49,917 nt of DNA from Archaeoglobus sp. JdFR-37 (GTDB taxonomy: Archaea; Halobacteriota; Archaeoglobi; Archaeoglobales; Archaeoglobaceae): contig MTMY01000027.1 in the NCBI GenBank assembly GCA_002010215.1, forward strand, positions 1-49,917. The letters are read 5' to 3'. The translations under genes were made by a program, and so were the position numbers. A model generated the notes under the pieces. It was not told where the DNA came from and did not search any database. It worked only from the letters and a program-made list of their open reading frames with translations. The first letter of the stretch is position 1; every line of letters begins with the position of its first letter. Positions 1-7,707 of the stretch are shown in pieces.

Positions 1-418
1 GCACAACTGTGAGATAAAACTGGGAACACTCTGTTCCTCAAAACAAGGAGGTGAAAATTAAGGACTTGTATAATAATTTTCTCGAATAAAAAGATGAGCG
101 ATGAGATTTAGCAGGAGTTTGAAATTATTACAGCTTAATCTTCCAAATGTTTGAGTTATGGTTAAGTGTAAAACGTTCTGTTTGGTTATGGACAAAATAT
201 AATTCGAATTGGCGGTGCTGAGCGGAGTGAAGTACGGAGTGAAGTAAAGAGGGCCTTGAAAGTAGTCATTTGAGGGGTCAATTATTCCTGTTGCGCCCTA
301 TTAACACATACCCCCATTAATACCCTATTAATGCTATGTTAATGCTATAACAAACTTTTATTCTGAGATAATGTGCCATTCGATAACATTTTTAAGGCAT
401 CTATTCTGCATGAGGTGC
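1..418. other. Leader region upstream of leuD, no gene
   Basis: No convincing coding frame was found here. An SD-like AAGGAGGTGA stands near positions 44-53, but no sustained frame follows it. The stretch contains a perfect 12-bp tandem duplication (CGGAGTGAAGTA at 223-234 and 235-246). A three-unit 11-bp repeat at 316-348 lies just before the leuDB start and is listed separately. The isopropylmalate isomerase large-subunit gene (leuC), often next to leuD, is not here. Confidence 0.6.
316..348. repeat. Three-unit 11-bp phased tandem repeat before leuD
   Basis: The units are ATTAATACCCT (316-326), ATTAATGCTAT (327-337) and GTTAATGCTAT (338-348). A related TTAAC box sits at 301-305. The TTAA cores start at 317, 328 and 339, one helical turn apart, so a protein bound at each would lie on the same DNA face. 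The block lies directly upstream of a TATA-like stretch (about 350-360) and of leuD. A regulator-binding array for leuDB is an inference; simple slippage is the alternative. Confidence 0.55.
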
Positions 419-907
419 ATGGGTAGAGCCTGGAAATTTGGAGATGATATCGATACCGACGTTATAATTCAAGGAAAGTATCTTGTCATAAATGACCCCG
501 AGGAACTGGCAAAGCATGTTTTTGAAAACATCCGCCCTGAATTTGCCAAAGAAGTTAAAGAGGGGGATTTTGTTGTTGCAGGCGAGAACTTTGGCTGCGG
601 AAGTAGCAGGGAGCATGCCCCCATAGCTCTGAAGGCAACAGGTATTGAATCAGTGATAGCAAAGAGCTACGCTAGAATATTTTTCAGAAACGCCATAAAC
701 ATAGGACTTAGGGTTCTTGAGTGTAAAGAGGCTGACAGAATTCAGGATGGAGACGAGCTCTTTGTGGACTATGAAAATAACCTCATAATAAACAAAACCA
801 GAGATGAAACCTACACTTTCAATCCACTTCCCGACTTCCTGAGAAAGATAATCGAAAAAGGCGGGCTTGTGGAGTTCAGCAAATCCATCTACAGGGGAGA
901 GATATGA
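419..907 (+). CDS. leuD: 3-isopropylmalate dehydratase, small subunit
   Basis: This is the small, swivelling subunit of isopropylmalate isomerase, which with LeuC interconverts 2- and 3-isopropylmalate in leucine synthesis. Near the N-terminus is the family motif FGDDIDTD, followed by GKYLVIND. The YLV-type loop is, as I recall, that of isopropylmalate isomerases rather than homoaconitases. The aconitase-swivel signature [11 protein letters not shown] follows. At about 162 residues it has the usual length for the short archaeal LeuD. The frame is open back to an ATG at 371, but the conserved part begins MGRAWKFG, so 419 is preferred; 410 is possible. The stop overlaps the leuB start by 4 nt, so the two are co-translated. 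An AksE-like role cannot be fully excluded. Confidence 0.9.
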   Translation: MGRAWKFGDDIDTDVIIQGKYLVINDPEELAKHVFENIRPEFAKEVKEGDFVVAGENFGCGSSREHAPIALKATGIESVIAKSYARIFFRNAINIGLRVLECKEADRIQDGDELFVDYENNLIINKTRDETYTFNPLPDFLRKIIEKGGLVEFSKSIYRGEI

Positions 908-1881
908 AAAGGATTGTTGTTATTCCCGGAGATGGAATTGGCAGGGAAGTAATGGATGCTGCCATGCTTGTTCTTGAGGAGCTTGATCTGCCCTTTGACT
1001 ATATCTGGATGGATGCTGGAGATGATGCTGAAAAGAGGTACGGAAAAGCTTTACCTGATGAGACACTTGAGGAAGCGAAGAAGAATGATGCGGTCCTCTT
1101 CGGTGCTGCTGGCGAGACTGCTGCCGATGTCATCGTGAAACTGAGATTTGAACTAGAAACTTTTGCAAATATTAGGCCCGCAAAATCATTTCCGGGTGTG
1201 AAATGCCTTTATGATGACGTTGATATGATCATTGTCAGAGAGAACACCGAGTGCCTTTACAAGGGCTTGGAATATGAGGTTGATGGTGTCACAATTGCTA
1301 CCCGTATCATCACCCGCAAGGCATCGGAGAGGATTATCCGCTATTCTTTCGAACTAGCGAGAAAGGAGGGGCGGAAAAGGGTTACCGCATTACACAAGGC
1401 CAATGTCATGCGAAAAACCTGTGGACTATTTAGAGACATTTTCAGAGGAGTGGCATCAGAATATCCTGACATAGAAAGCAACGACTACTATATTGATGCT
1501 GCCTGCATGTACATGGTCACGAACCCCCAGCATTTCGATGTTGTCGTCACAACAAACATGTTTGGAGACATCGTTTCAGACCTTGCTGCAGGGCTTGTTG
1601 GTGGTTTGGGCCTGGCTCCTTCGGCAAACATTGGAGAGAGGCACGCAATATTTGAGCCGGTACATGGAGCAGCCTTTGATATAGCTGGAAAGGGGATTGC
1701 AAATCCTACAGCAATGATACTGACTGCCACTATGATGCTCAGACATTTTGGTTACATTGAGGAAGCTAAGAAGATTGAAAGGGCTGTTGAGGCTGTTCTG
1801 GCCGAAGGAAAAACAACACCAGACCTTGGAGGTAAACTTAAAACCATGGAGATGGCTGAGGAAATCGCCAGAAGGTTGTGA
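904..1881 (+). CDS. leuB: 3-isopropylmalate dehydrogenase
   Basis: NAD-dependent oxidative decarboxylase that converts 3-isopropylmalate to 2-oxoisocaproate in leucine synthesis. The protein of 325 residues starts with the beta-decarboxylating dehydrogenase N-terminus (IPGDGIGREV). It has the substrate-arginine segment ending FANIRP, an IVRENTECLY loop, the catalytic-lysine segment LHKANVMR, and the metal and nucleotide region TTNMFGDIVSDLAAGLVGG followed by GLAPSANIG. It overlaps leuD by ATGA. The family also contains homoisocitrate and isocitrate dehydrogenases; pairing with a YLV-type small subunit favours LeuB. Confidence 0.9.
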   Translation: MKRIVVIPGDGIGREVMDAAMLVLEELDLPFDYIWMDAGDDAEKRYGKALPDETLEEAKKNDAVLFGAAGETAADVIVKLRFELETFANIRPAKSFPGVKCLYDDVDMIIVRENTECLYKGLEYEVDGVTIATRIITRKASERIIRYSFELARKEGRKRVTALHKANVMRKTCGLFRDIFRGVASEYPDIESNDYYIDAACMYMVTNPQHFDVVVTTNMFGDIVSDLAAGLVGGLGLAPSANIGERHAIFEPVHGAAFDIAGKGIANPTAMILTATMMLRHFGYIEEAKKIERAVEAVLAEGKTTPDLGGKLKTMEMAEEIARRL

Positions 1882-2045
1882 ACTTCAAATTAAACAATAC
1901 GGGAGAGCCATCAGAATAACTATAATCGAATAATTAAAGCAGGAACTGAAAAGAGAATCGCATTAAATTAAAATCAATTTTAGAATTGTCATTCAGTAAA
2001 TTTTATCAATAATTAGCGGCCTCTACCTATCGAGGTGAACATAGT

Positions 2046-3653
2046 ATGACTGAAAGGAAAACCATTCTGAAATTGTTTGCCATCGCATTGATTGCAGTCG
2101 CTATTGCCTTCAGTGGCTGCGCACAGCAGGAGAAGCCCAAAGCAACTCCTACCCCAGCCGAAAAAGAAACTCCAAAAGCAACTCCTAAAGAGGTCAAAGC
2201 CATTGTTATTGGTGTAACAGACAAGGTAACCGACTTGGACCCCAGCAATGCTTACGACTTCTTCACCTGGGAAGTTATGAACAATATGATGGGTGGGCTG
2301 ATGAGGTACAAGCCCGGCACAACAGAACTCGAGCCTTACCTTGCAGAATCATATGAAGTGCAAGATGGAGGCAAGGTTTACATCTTCAAGCTCAGGAAAG
2401 ACCTTAAATTCGCTGATGGCACACCTTTAACAGCTCAGGATGTTGTCAGGTCCATTAAGAGGGTTATGGAGATCAACGGCGATCCGGCATGGCTTGTAAC
2501 AGACTTTGTGGAGAATGTCGAGGCCATTGACGATTACACCGTCAAATTCACGCTGAAGAAGCCCATATCCTACTTCCTGGCTCTGACGGCAACACCTCCG
2601 TACTTCCCCGTGCATCCAAACTATAAGCCAAATGAGATCGACAGCGATCAGACTGCTGGCGGTGTAGGCCCATACAAGATTACCAAGTGGGTGAGAGATC
2701 AGGAGCTGATTCTGGAAGCCAACCCGTACTTCTTCGGAGAGAAGCCTAAGACTGAGAAAATCATTGTAAGGTTTTACAGCGACGCCACAACCCTCAGGCT
2801 TGCTGTTGAGAAGGGTGACATCGACATAGCTTGGAGAACGCTGACCCCAGTCGACCTTGCATCTCTCAAGCAGAACCCCAATCTGAATGTTCTTGAGGTT
2901 CCAGGAGCCTACATTAGATATCTCGTCCTTAACACCGTGATGGAACCCACAAATGAGAAACTCGTAAGACAGGCAATAGCGGCGGCAGTTGACAGGAAGG
3001 ATATTTCTGAGAGAGTATTCATGGGAACTGTTGAACCCCTTTACAGCCTGATACCAAAGGGCATGTGGAGCCACAAGCCCGTGTTTGCTGACAAATATGG
3101 TGATGGAAACATCGAGCTGGCAAAGAGCTTGCTGAAGCAGGCTGGATACGATGAGAACAACAAACTGAAGCTTGAACTCTGGTGGACTCCAACCCACTAT
3201 GGTGACACTGAGAAGGACCTTGCTCAAGTTCTCAAGGAGCAATTCGAAGCGACAGGCGTCATTGAGGTAGAGTTGAAGAGTGCCGAGTGGTCAACCTACG
3301 TGGATTATCTGAGAAAAGGTGCCATGATGGTGTCACTACTAGGCTGGTATCCAGATTACATTGATCCAGACGACTATACAACGCCATTCCTGAGGTCTGG
3401 AAGCAACAAATGGACTGGAAGCGGATACTCCAACCCGCAAATGGATGAGGTGCTTGATAAAGCATCAGTTGCAACCGATGAGGCAGAGAGGACGCAGTAC
3501 TACGAGCAGGCTCAAGATATCCTAGCTGAAGATTCACCCATAGTGCCTCTGATACAGGGTAAGCTGTTTGTGGTGGCAAAGAAGGACATTGGCGGCATAA
3601 CGCTTGATCCGACAATGATATTCAGGTACTACCTGCTCTACTGGAAATCTTAA
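2046..3653 (+). CDS. Peptide-type ABC transporter substrate-binding lipoprotein (SBP_bac_5)
   Basis: Extracellular solute-binding protein of the oligopeptide/dipeptide/nickel family, 535 residues, the first gene of a five-gene importer. The N-terminus is a lipoprotein signal: charged MTERK, a hydrophobic stretch, and the lipobox FSGC with Cys25 as the likely lipidated residue. A Pro/Thr/Lys-rich tether (about residues 29-56) leads into the binding domain. Typical family segments include LAESYEV, a DGTPLTAQDV-like stretch (here FADGTPLTAQDVV) and NPYFFGEKP. An SD-like GAGGTGA stands 6 nt before the ATG. T-rich sequence follows the stop, then a separate TATA box precedes the permeases, so this gene may be transcribed more than the rest. 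The actual ligand cannot be told from sequence. Confidence 0.92.
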   Translation: MTERKTILKLFAIALIAVAIAFSGCAQQEKPKATPTPAEKETPKATPKEVKAIVIGVTDKVTDLDPSNAYDFFTWEVMNNMMGGLMRYKPGTTELEPYLAESYEVQDGGKVYIFKLRKDLKFADGTPLTAQDVVRSIKRVMEINGDPAWLVTDFVENVEAIDDYTVKFTLKKPISYFLALTATPPYFPVHPNYKPNEIDSDQTAGGVGPYKITKWVRDQELILEANPYFFGEKPKTEKIIVRFYSDATTLRLAVEKGDIDIAWRTLTPVDLASLKQNPNLNVLEVPGAYIRYLVLNTVMEPTNEKLVRQAIAAAVDRKDISERVFMGTVEPLYSLIPKGMWSHKPVFADKYGDGNIELAKSLLKQAGYDENNKLKLELWWTPTHYGDTEKDLAQVLKEQFEATGVIEVELKSAEWSTYVDYLRKGAMMVSLLGWYPDYIDPDDYTTPFLRSGSNKWTGSGYSNPQMDEVLDKASVATDEAERTQYYEQAQDILAEDSPIVPLIQGKLFVVAKKDIGGITLDPTMIFRYYLLYWKS

Positions 3654-3714
3654 ATTTTTTAATATTTTTTCATTTAAGTAAAGTTTTTAAGTCAATCTCT
3701 GTTTGAAAAGTCAA
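3654..3714 (+). promoter_or_regulatory. T-rich terminator and promoter between binding protein and permease
   Basis: Oligo-T runs (3655-3670) directly after the lipoprotein stop resemble an archaeal intrinsic terminator. A TATA-like TTTTTAAG at about 3683-3690 lies about 25-30 nt before the ATG at 3715, which fits a leaderless internal transcript for the permease and ATPase genes. This is inferred from spacing only. Confidence 0.45.
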
Positions 3715-4725
3715 ATGTCGTCCCTGAAGGCGTATATAATCACGAGAGCATTGCTTGTTCTGCCAACAGTAATAATACTCCTCACTCTCGTCTTCTTCAT
3801 TCTCAGAATCCTGCCAGGAGACCCCATAGCAGCAATGGTGGGTCAGAAAGTTCCTCCAGAAGTTCTGGAGAAAATGAGGGAAGAGGCAGGGCTTAACAAA
3901 CCCATCCTGGTGCAGTATATCAGCTACCTCTACGACATTTTCAGAGGAGATTTTGGTAGGTCGATGATATGGGGCAAGAGACCGGTTATAAACGAGATTG
4001 CAGACCGCTTCCCTGCAACTCTTGAGCTCACAATATTCGCCTTCACCATCAGCGTTCTTCTTGGCATTCTAACCGGCTCCATTGCTGCCTTCAGGAGAGG
4101 ATCAAAGCTGGACGCTTCCATGAGGGTTTACAGTATCGTGGCATACACTCTCTTCATCCCCTGGTTTGGTATGCTTCTGCAGATGCTTTTTGGAGTGTAT
4201 ATGCACATATTTCCAATAGGGGGGAGAATAGCACCGGGAATGGAGCCTGAGAGGATAACTGGATTGTACGTGCTTGACAGTATTCTTACGTTTAATGGCG
4301 AGGCTTTAAGCAGTGCACTTCTCCATCTATTCCTCCCATCCCTCACCCTTGGAGTGGTACTTTCAGGCGCATACACCAGAATTGTCAGAAACAATCTGAT
4401 TGAGGTGCTACATCAGGACTTTATCACTGCATATAGAGCGAGGGGGATAAGGAGGTCGAGAATAGCATATCACGCCATGAAAAACGCTTTCATACCGGTT
4501 ATCACACTGATGGGTTTGCAGTTTGCCATTCTCCTTGCAGGAGCAGTCCTTACCGAAACAACATTCTCTTGGCCTGGTATGGGAACGTTTCTGCTGGAAA
4601 GAATACAGTACAGAGACTATACATCAGTTCAGGGAGCCATAGTTTTCTACGCCCTGTTTGTTGCCGTCATCAGCTTGATAGTAGACATAATTTATGCACT
4701 GCTTGATCCTAGGATCAGGTATTGA
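3715..4725 (+). CDS. Peptide-type ABC transporter permease (DppB family)
   Basis: Membrane permease subunit of about 336 residues with the DppB/OppB organisation: an N-terminal membrane helix followed by ILPGDPIAAMVG and an extracellular loop, then the BPD_transp_1 domain. The EAA-type loop that contacts the ATPases is visible as AYRARGIRRSRIAYHAMKNA near residues 239-258. The C-terminus FYALFVAVISLIVDIIYALLDPRIRY is typical of the family. The frame opens at a TTG at 3703, but no SD precedes it; the ATG at 3715 fits the TATA box and the usual N-terminus better. It forms the channel with the next gene. Confidence 0.92.
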   Translation: MSSLKAYIITRALLVLPTVIILLTLVFFILRILPGDPIAAMVGQKVPPEVLEKMREEAGLNKPILVQYISYLYDIFRGDFGRSMIWGKRPVINEIADRFPATLELTIFAFTISVLLGILTGSIAAFRRGSKLDASMRVYSIVAYTLFIPWFGMLLQMLFGVYMHIFPIGGRIAPGMEPERITGLYVLDSILTFNGEALSSALLHLFLPSLTLGVVLSGAYTRIVRNNLIEVLHQDFITAYRARGIRRSRIAYHAMKNAFIPVITLMGLQFAILLAGAVLTETTFSWPGMGTFLLERIQYRDYTSVQGAIVFYALFVAVISLIVDIIYALLDPRIRY

Positions 4726-4767
4726 GAGGTGTGGGCTGAGTAAGATGCAAAAGAAAGAGGAGAGAAT

Positions 4768-5637
4768 ATGGAGAATGCAGAAGTAAAAACTCTGGCCAGA
4801 AGGCTGTTCAAACCGCTAATACCGGAGGCAGAAGGAAGATGGATGGTAATTTCAGGATTGGCAATCGTCATCTTTGTACTGCTGCTGGCTTTACTTGCCG
4901 AGTTCATCGCACCATACAATCCCACAAAATCCACAGGGGATGTACTGGCACCGCCATCTCTCAAACATCCCATGGGAACAGATAATCTGGGCAGGGATGT
5001 GCTCTCCAGAGTTATATTCGGTTCAAGGGTCGTTTTAATGGTTGTCTTTACCGCATCACTCCTCTCAATGAGCATAGGAGTGCCCCTTGGCCTCATTTCC
5101 GGCTACTTTGGTGGAAAGCTTGATAGAACCCTTTCGATGCTAATGGACAGCATGTATGCCTTTCCAAGCCTGATTCTTGCTATAGCCATTGCCGCTGTTC
5201 TGGGTCCGAGTATTCTGAATGCAATGGTAGCCATCTCTGTCGTGTATGTACCAACCTATTTCAGGATGATCAGGGGGCAGACGCTCTCCATAAAATCTAG
5301 GCTTTTTGTCGAGGCGGCCAAAGCTATGGGGGCAGGGCATTTCAAGACCCTCTCCCGCTACATCCTACCCAACATAGTAACGACTATAATAGTTGTCTTT
5401 TCTCTCAGTGTGGCCGATGCCATTCTTACTGAGGCAGGTCTGAGCTTTCTTGGCTTCATAGTGACTGCTCCAACACCGGACTGGGGTTACGATCTCAGTG
5501 CAGGGAAGCCATATTTGCCAGCTGGCTACTGGTGGATGATCACATTTCCAGGTATGATGGTCATGATTCTCGCTCTGGGCTTTGCTCTGATAGGTGAGGG
5601 ATTGAGTGAGCTCTATGCTCCGAGGGGAGAGAGATGA
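4768..5637 (+). CDS. Peptide-type ABC transporter permease (DppC family)
   Basis: Second permease of the importer, 289 residues. It has the OppC_N-type first helix, then the HPMGTDNLGRDVLSRVIFGSR signature of DppC/OppC proteins, and the EAA loop AAKAMGAGHFKTLSRYILPN that docks to the ATPases. The C-terminal FALIGEGLSELYAPRGER is the usual DppC ending (compare GDGLRDALDPR). An SD-like AGAGGAGA lies before the ATG. The 3' end overlaps the first ATPase gene by 4 nt (ATGA), which supports one operon. Confidence 0.92.
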   Translation: MENAEVKTLARRLFKPLIPEAEGRWMVISGLAIVIFVLLLALLAEFIAPYNPTKSTGDVLAPPSLKHPMGTDNLGRDVLSRVIFGSRVVLMVVFTASLLSMSIGVPLGLISGYFGGKLDRTLSMLMDSMYAFPSLILAIAIAAVLGPSILNAMVAISVVYVPTYFRMIRGQTLSIKSRLFVEAAKAMGAGHFKTLSRYILPNIVTTIIVVFSLSVADAILTEAGLSFLGFIVTAPTPDWGYDLSAGKPYLPAGYWWMITFPGMMVMILALGFALIGEGLSELYAPRGER

Positions 5638-6599
5638 GCAAGATGAAAGGAGCAGAAGTGCTGCTGGAAGTTAAAAACCTGAAAACTTACTTCTTTTCAA
5701 GAAGGGGTGTGCTGAGAGCAGTTGATGATGTTTCTATGTCCATAAATAGAGGAGAGTTCATTGGTGTTGTGGGCGAGAGCGGTTGCGGGAAATCTACTTT
5801 AGCATTCTCCATTATTAGACTCATTCTTCCTCCGGGTAAAATCGTGAATGGGCAAGTAATTTTCAATGGAAGAGATATTCTGAAGCTTCCTGAGGAAGAG
5901 ATGAGGAAAATCAGGGGTAAGGACGTGGGAATGATATTTCAGGACCCCATGACCAGCCTTGATCCTCTGGAAAAAATTGGAGATCAGATTGTGGAGACAA
6001 TAATGGAGCATGAAAAGATGGACAAAAAGGAGGCGTGGGAGAAAGCAGCTAAGCTGCTTGAAAGCGTTGGACTCACTGGAGACAGGGTGAATTACTATCC
6101 CCACCAGCTCAGCGGAGGTCAGAGGCAGAGGATTATGATAGCCATGGCGATAAGTCTGAACCCACAACTCCTCATTGCTGATGAGCCGACAACGGCTCTG
6201 GACGTTGTTGTTCAGGAGAAGATAATGGATTTGCTGGACGATTTGAGAAAAGAGGGAAGAGCAATCATGCTTATAACTCATGATTTTTCTCTGGCTGTTG
6301 ACAGAGCCGATAGAATAGCTGTGATGTATGCTGGATGGCTTGTAGAGTTTGGAAATGCAGAAAAGCTGGTTGAGGAGCCGCTGCATCCCTACAGCGATGG
6401 TTTGATTCAGAGTGTTCCTGATATCTGGATTGATAGAGAGATCAAACCTATGCCCGGATTCCCACCGGATCTGACTAACCCACCATCAGGCTGTCGTTTT
6501 CAGCCTAGGTGTCCGAAGGCAATGGGGATTTGTAAAGAAAAAGAGCCACCAACTCTTGAAGTGGATGGACGGACGGTGAAATGCTGGCTGTACAAATGA
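5634..6599 (+). CDS. Peptide-type ABC transporter ATP-binding protein (DppD family)
   Basis: Cytosolic ATPase subunit of 321 residues. Walker A GESGCGKST spans residues 48-56; the ABC signature LSGGQRQR is near 159-166, followed by Walker B LLIADEP and the switch LITHD. The C-terminal oligo_HPY region has HPYSDGL and a four-cysteine pattern (CRFQPRCP, then C in MGICKE and the final CW). In characterised DppD proteins such cysteines can hold a 4Fe-4S cluster. The start overlaps the DppC stop; a second ATG at 5643 is also possible. It pairs with the next ATPase as a heterodimer. Confidence 0.93.
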   Translation: MSKMKGAEVLLEVKNLKTYFFSRRGVLRAVDDVSMSINRGEFIGVVGESGCGKSTLAFSIIRLILPPGKIVNGQVIFNGRDILKLPEEEMRKIRGKDVGMIFQDPMTSLDPLEKIGDQIVETIMEHEKMDKKEAWEKAAKLLESVGLTGDRVNYYPHQLSGGQRQRIMIAMAISLNPQLLIADEPTTALDVVVQEKIMDLLDDLRKEGRAIMLITHDFSLAVDRADRIAVMYAGWLVEFGNAEKLVEEPLHPYSDGLIQSVPDIWIDREIKPMPGFPPDLTNPPSGCRFQPRCPKAMGICKEKEPPTLEVDGRTVKCWLYK

Positions 6600-6634
6600 G
6601 GCAGATGGGGGTAAAGAGACACGGGGTGTGAGAA

Positions 6635-7624
6635 ATGAAAAGCATACTGAAAGTGGAAAACCTGAAAAAATATTTCCCTGTCCAGAAATCGCTGATTGAG
6701 GTTCTACTCTCCAGAGGTATTGAATACATTCATGCTGTCGATGGTGTCTCATTTGAGATGGAGAAAGGCGAGGTTCTCGCCCTCGTTGGTGAAAGCGGAT
6801 GTGGAAAAACAACCACCGGAAGAATAGTTGTCAGACTTGAGGAACCTACAGATGGTAGGATACTGTTTAAAGGTGAAGACATCTCCAAAGTTCATGGAAA
6901 AAAGCTGAAGGAGATCAGAAGGCACCTGCAGATTGTGTTTCAGGATCCTTATGCATCTCTTAACCCGAAAATGAGAATTGGGGAACATCTTGAGGACCCT
7001 CTCCTCATCCACGAGTTGGCAGACAAGAAGGAAGCCAGAGAAATGGCAATACAGATGCTGAACAGGGTTGGGTTAGTTCCGGCTGAGCAGTTCTACACCC
7101 GCTTTCCATATCAGCTCAGCGGAGGTCAGAGGCAGAGGGTTGCCATTGCCAGAGCCATGATTCTCAAGCCAGAGTTTGTTGTTGCTGATGAGCCAGTTTC
7201 TCAGATTGATGTTTCACTGAGGGCAGCAATTCTTAACCTCCTCATGTCCTTTAAAACCGAATATCAGCTCTCAATGCTTTTCATAACCCATGATCTTTCT
7301 GTTGCAAAGCTTGTGGGCGATAGAATAGCGGTGATGTATCTGGGGAAGATAGTGGAGATTGGAGGTGCAAAAGACATCATTTACAGACCTTCTCATCCCT
7401 ATACTGCTGCTCTGATCTCTGCAGTTCCGTCATTCTTAAAGAAGGAGTTCAGAGTAGAGATAAAGGGGGACATTGCTGACCCAAGAAATCCACCATCGGG
7501 TTGCAGGTATCACCCCCGCTGTCCTTTTGCTGCTGAAGAATGCAGCAGGATTGAGCCGGAGCTTGTGGAGGTTGAAGAAGGGCATTATGTGGCATGTCAT
7601 AGGCCTTTGAAGGTTTCACTCTGA
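6635..7624 (+). CDS. Peptide-type ABC transporter ATP-binding protein (DppF family)
   Basis: Second ATPase of the importer, 329 residues. Walker A GESGCGKTT spans residues 52-60. The Q-loop region reads FQDPYASLNPKMRIG, which is diagnostic of DppF/OppF. The signature LSGGQRQR and Walker B FVVADEP follow, where the D-loop reads SQIDVS instead of SALDVS, a mild deviation. The C-terminus again has CRYHPRCP plus two more cysteines. A GGGGTG SD-like stretch precedes the ATG. It is the last gene of the operon; a hairpin-like sequence follows. Confidence 0.93.
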   Translation: MKSILKVENLKKYFPVQKSLIEVLLSRGIEYIHAVDGVSFEMEKGEVLALVGESGCGKTTTGRIVVRLEEPTDGRILFKGEDISKVHGKKLKEIRRHLQIVFQDPYASLNPKMRIGEHLEDPLLIHELADKKEAREMAIQMLNRVGLVPAEQFYTRFPYQLSGGQRQRVAIARAMILKPEFVVADEPVSQIDVSLRAAILNLLMSFKTEYQLSMLFITHDLSVAKLVGDRIAVMYLGKIVEIGGAKDIIYRPSHPYTAALISAVPSFLKKEFRVEIKGDIADPRNPPSGCRYHPRCPFAAEECSRIEPELVEVEEGHYVACHRPLKVSL

Positions 7625-7627
7625 TTT

Positions 7628-7692
7628 TGTGTGGGATTACGAAAATCCACATTTGAGGTATAACCCAGTAAGGGCGATGGGTTTTAAACCCC
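7628..7692 (+). promoter_or_regulatory. Hairpin after the ABC operon and TATA box of the lhr unit
   Basis: GTGGGATT (7631-7638) and AATCCAC (7644-7650) can form a short stem just after the last ABC gene, possibly a terminator. The palindrome GGGTTTTAAACCC (7680-7692) includes a TATA-like core about 20-25 nt before the two consecutive ATG codons at 7708 and 7711, consistent with a leaderless lhr transcript. Confidence 0.4.
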
Positions 7693-7707
7693 TAGTTTGA
7701 AATACTG

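Noticed and set aside
371-418. ATG at 371 as the leuD start
   Set aside because: The added residues (MCHSITFLRHLFCMRC) do not match LeuD N-termini; the conserved part starts at 419.
2427-3242. 271-codon open frame on the minus strand
   Set aside because: It lies wholly antisense to the substrate-binding lipoprotein gene, whose protein motifs are clear; it has no recognisable protein features.
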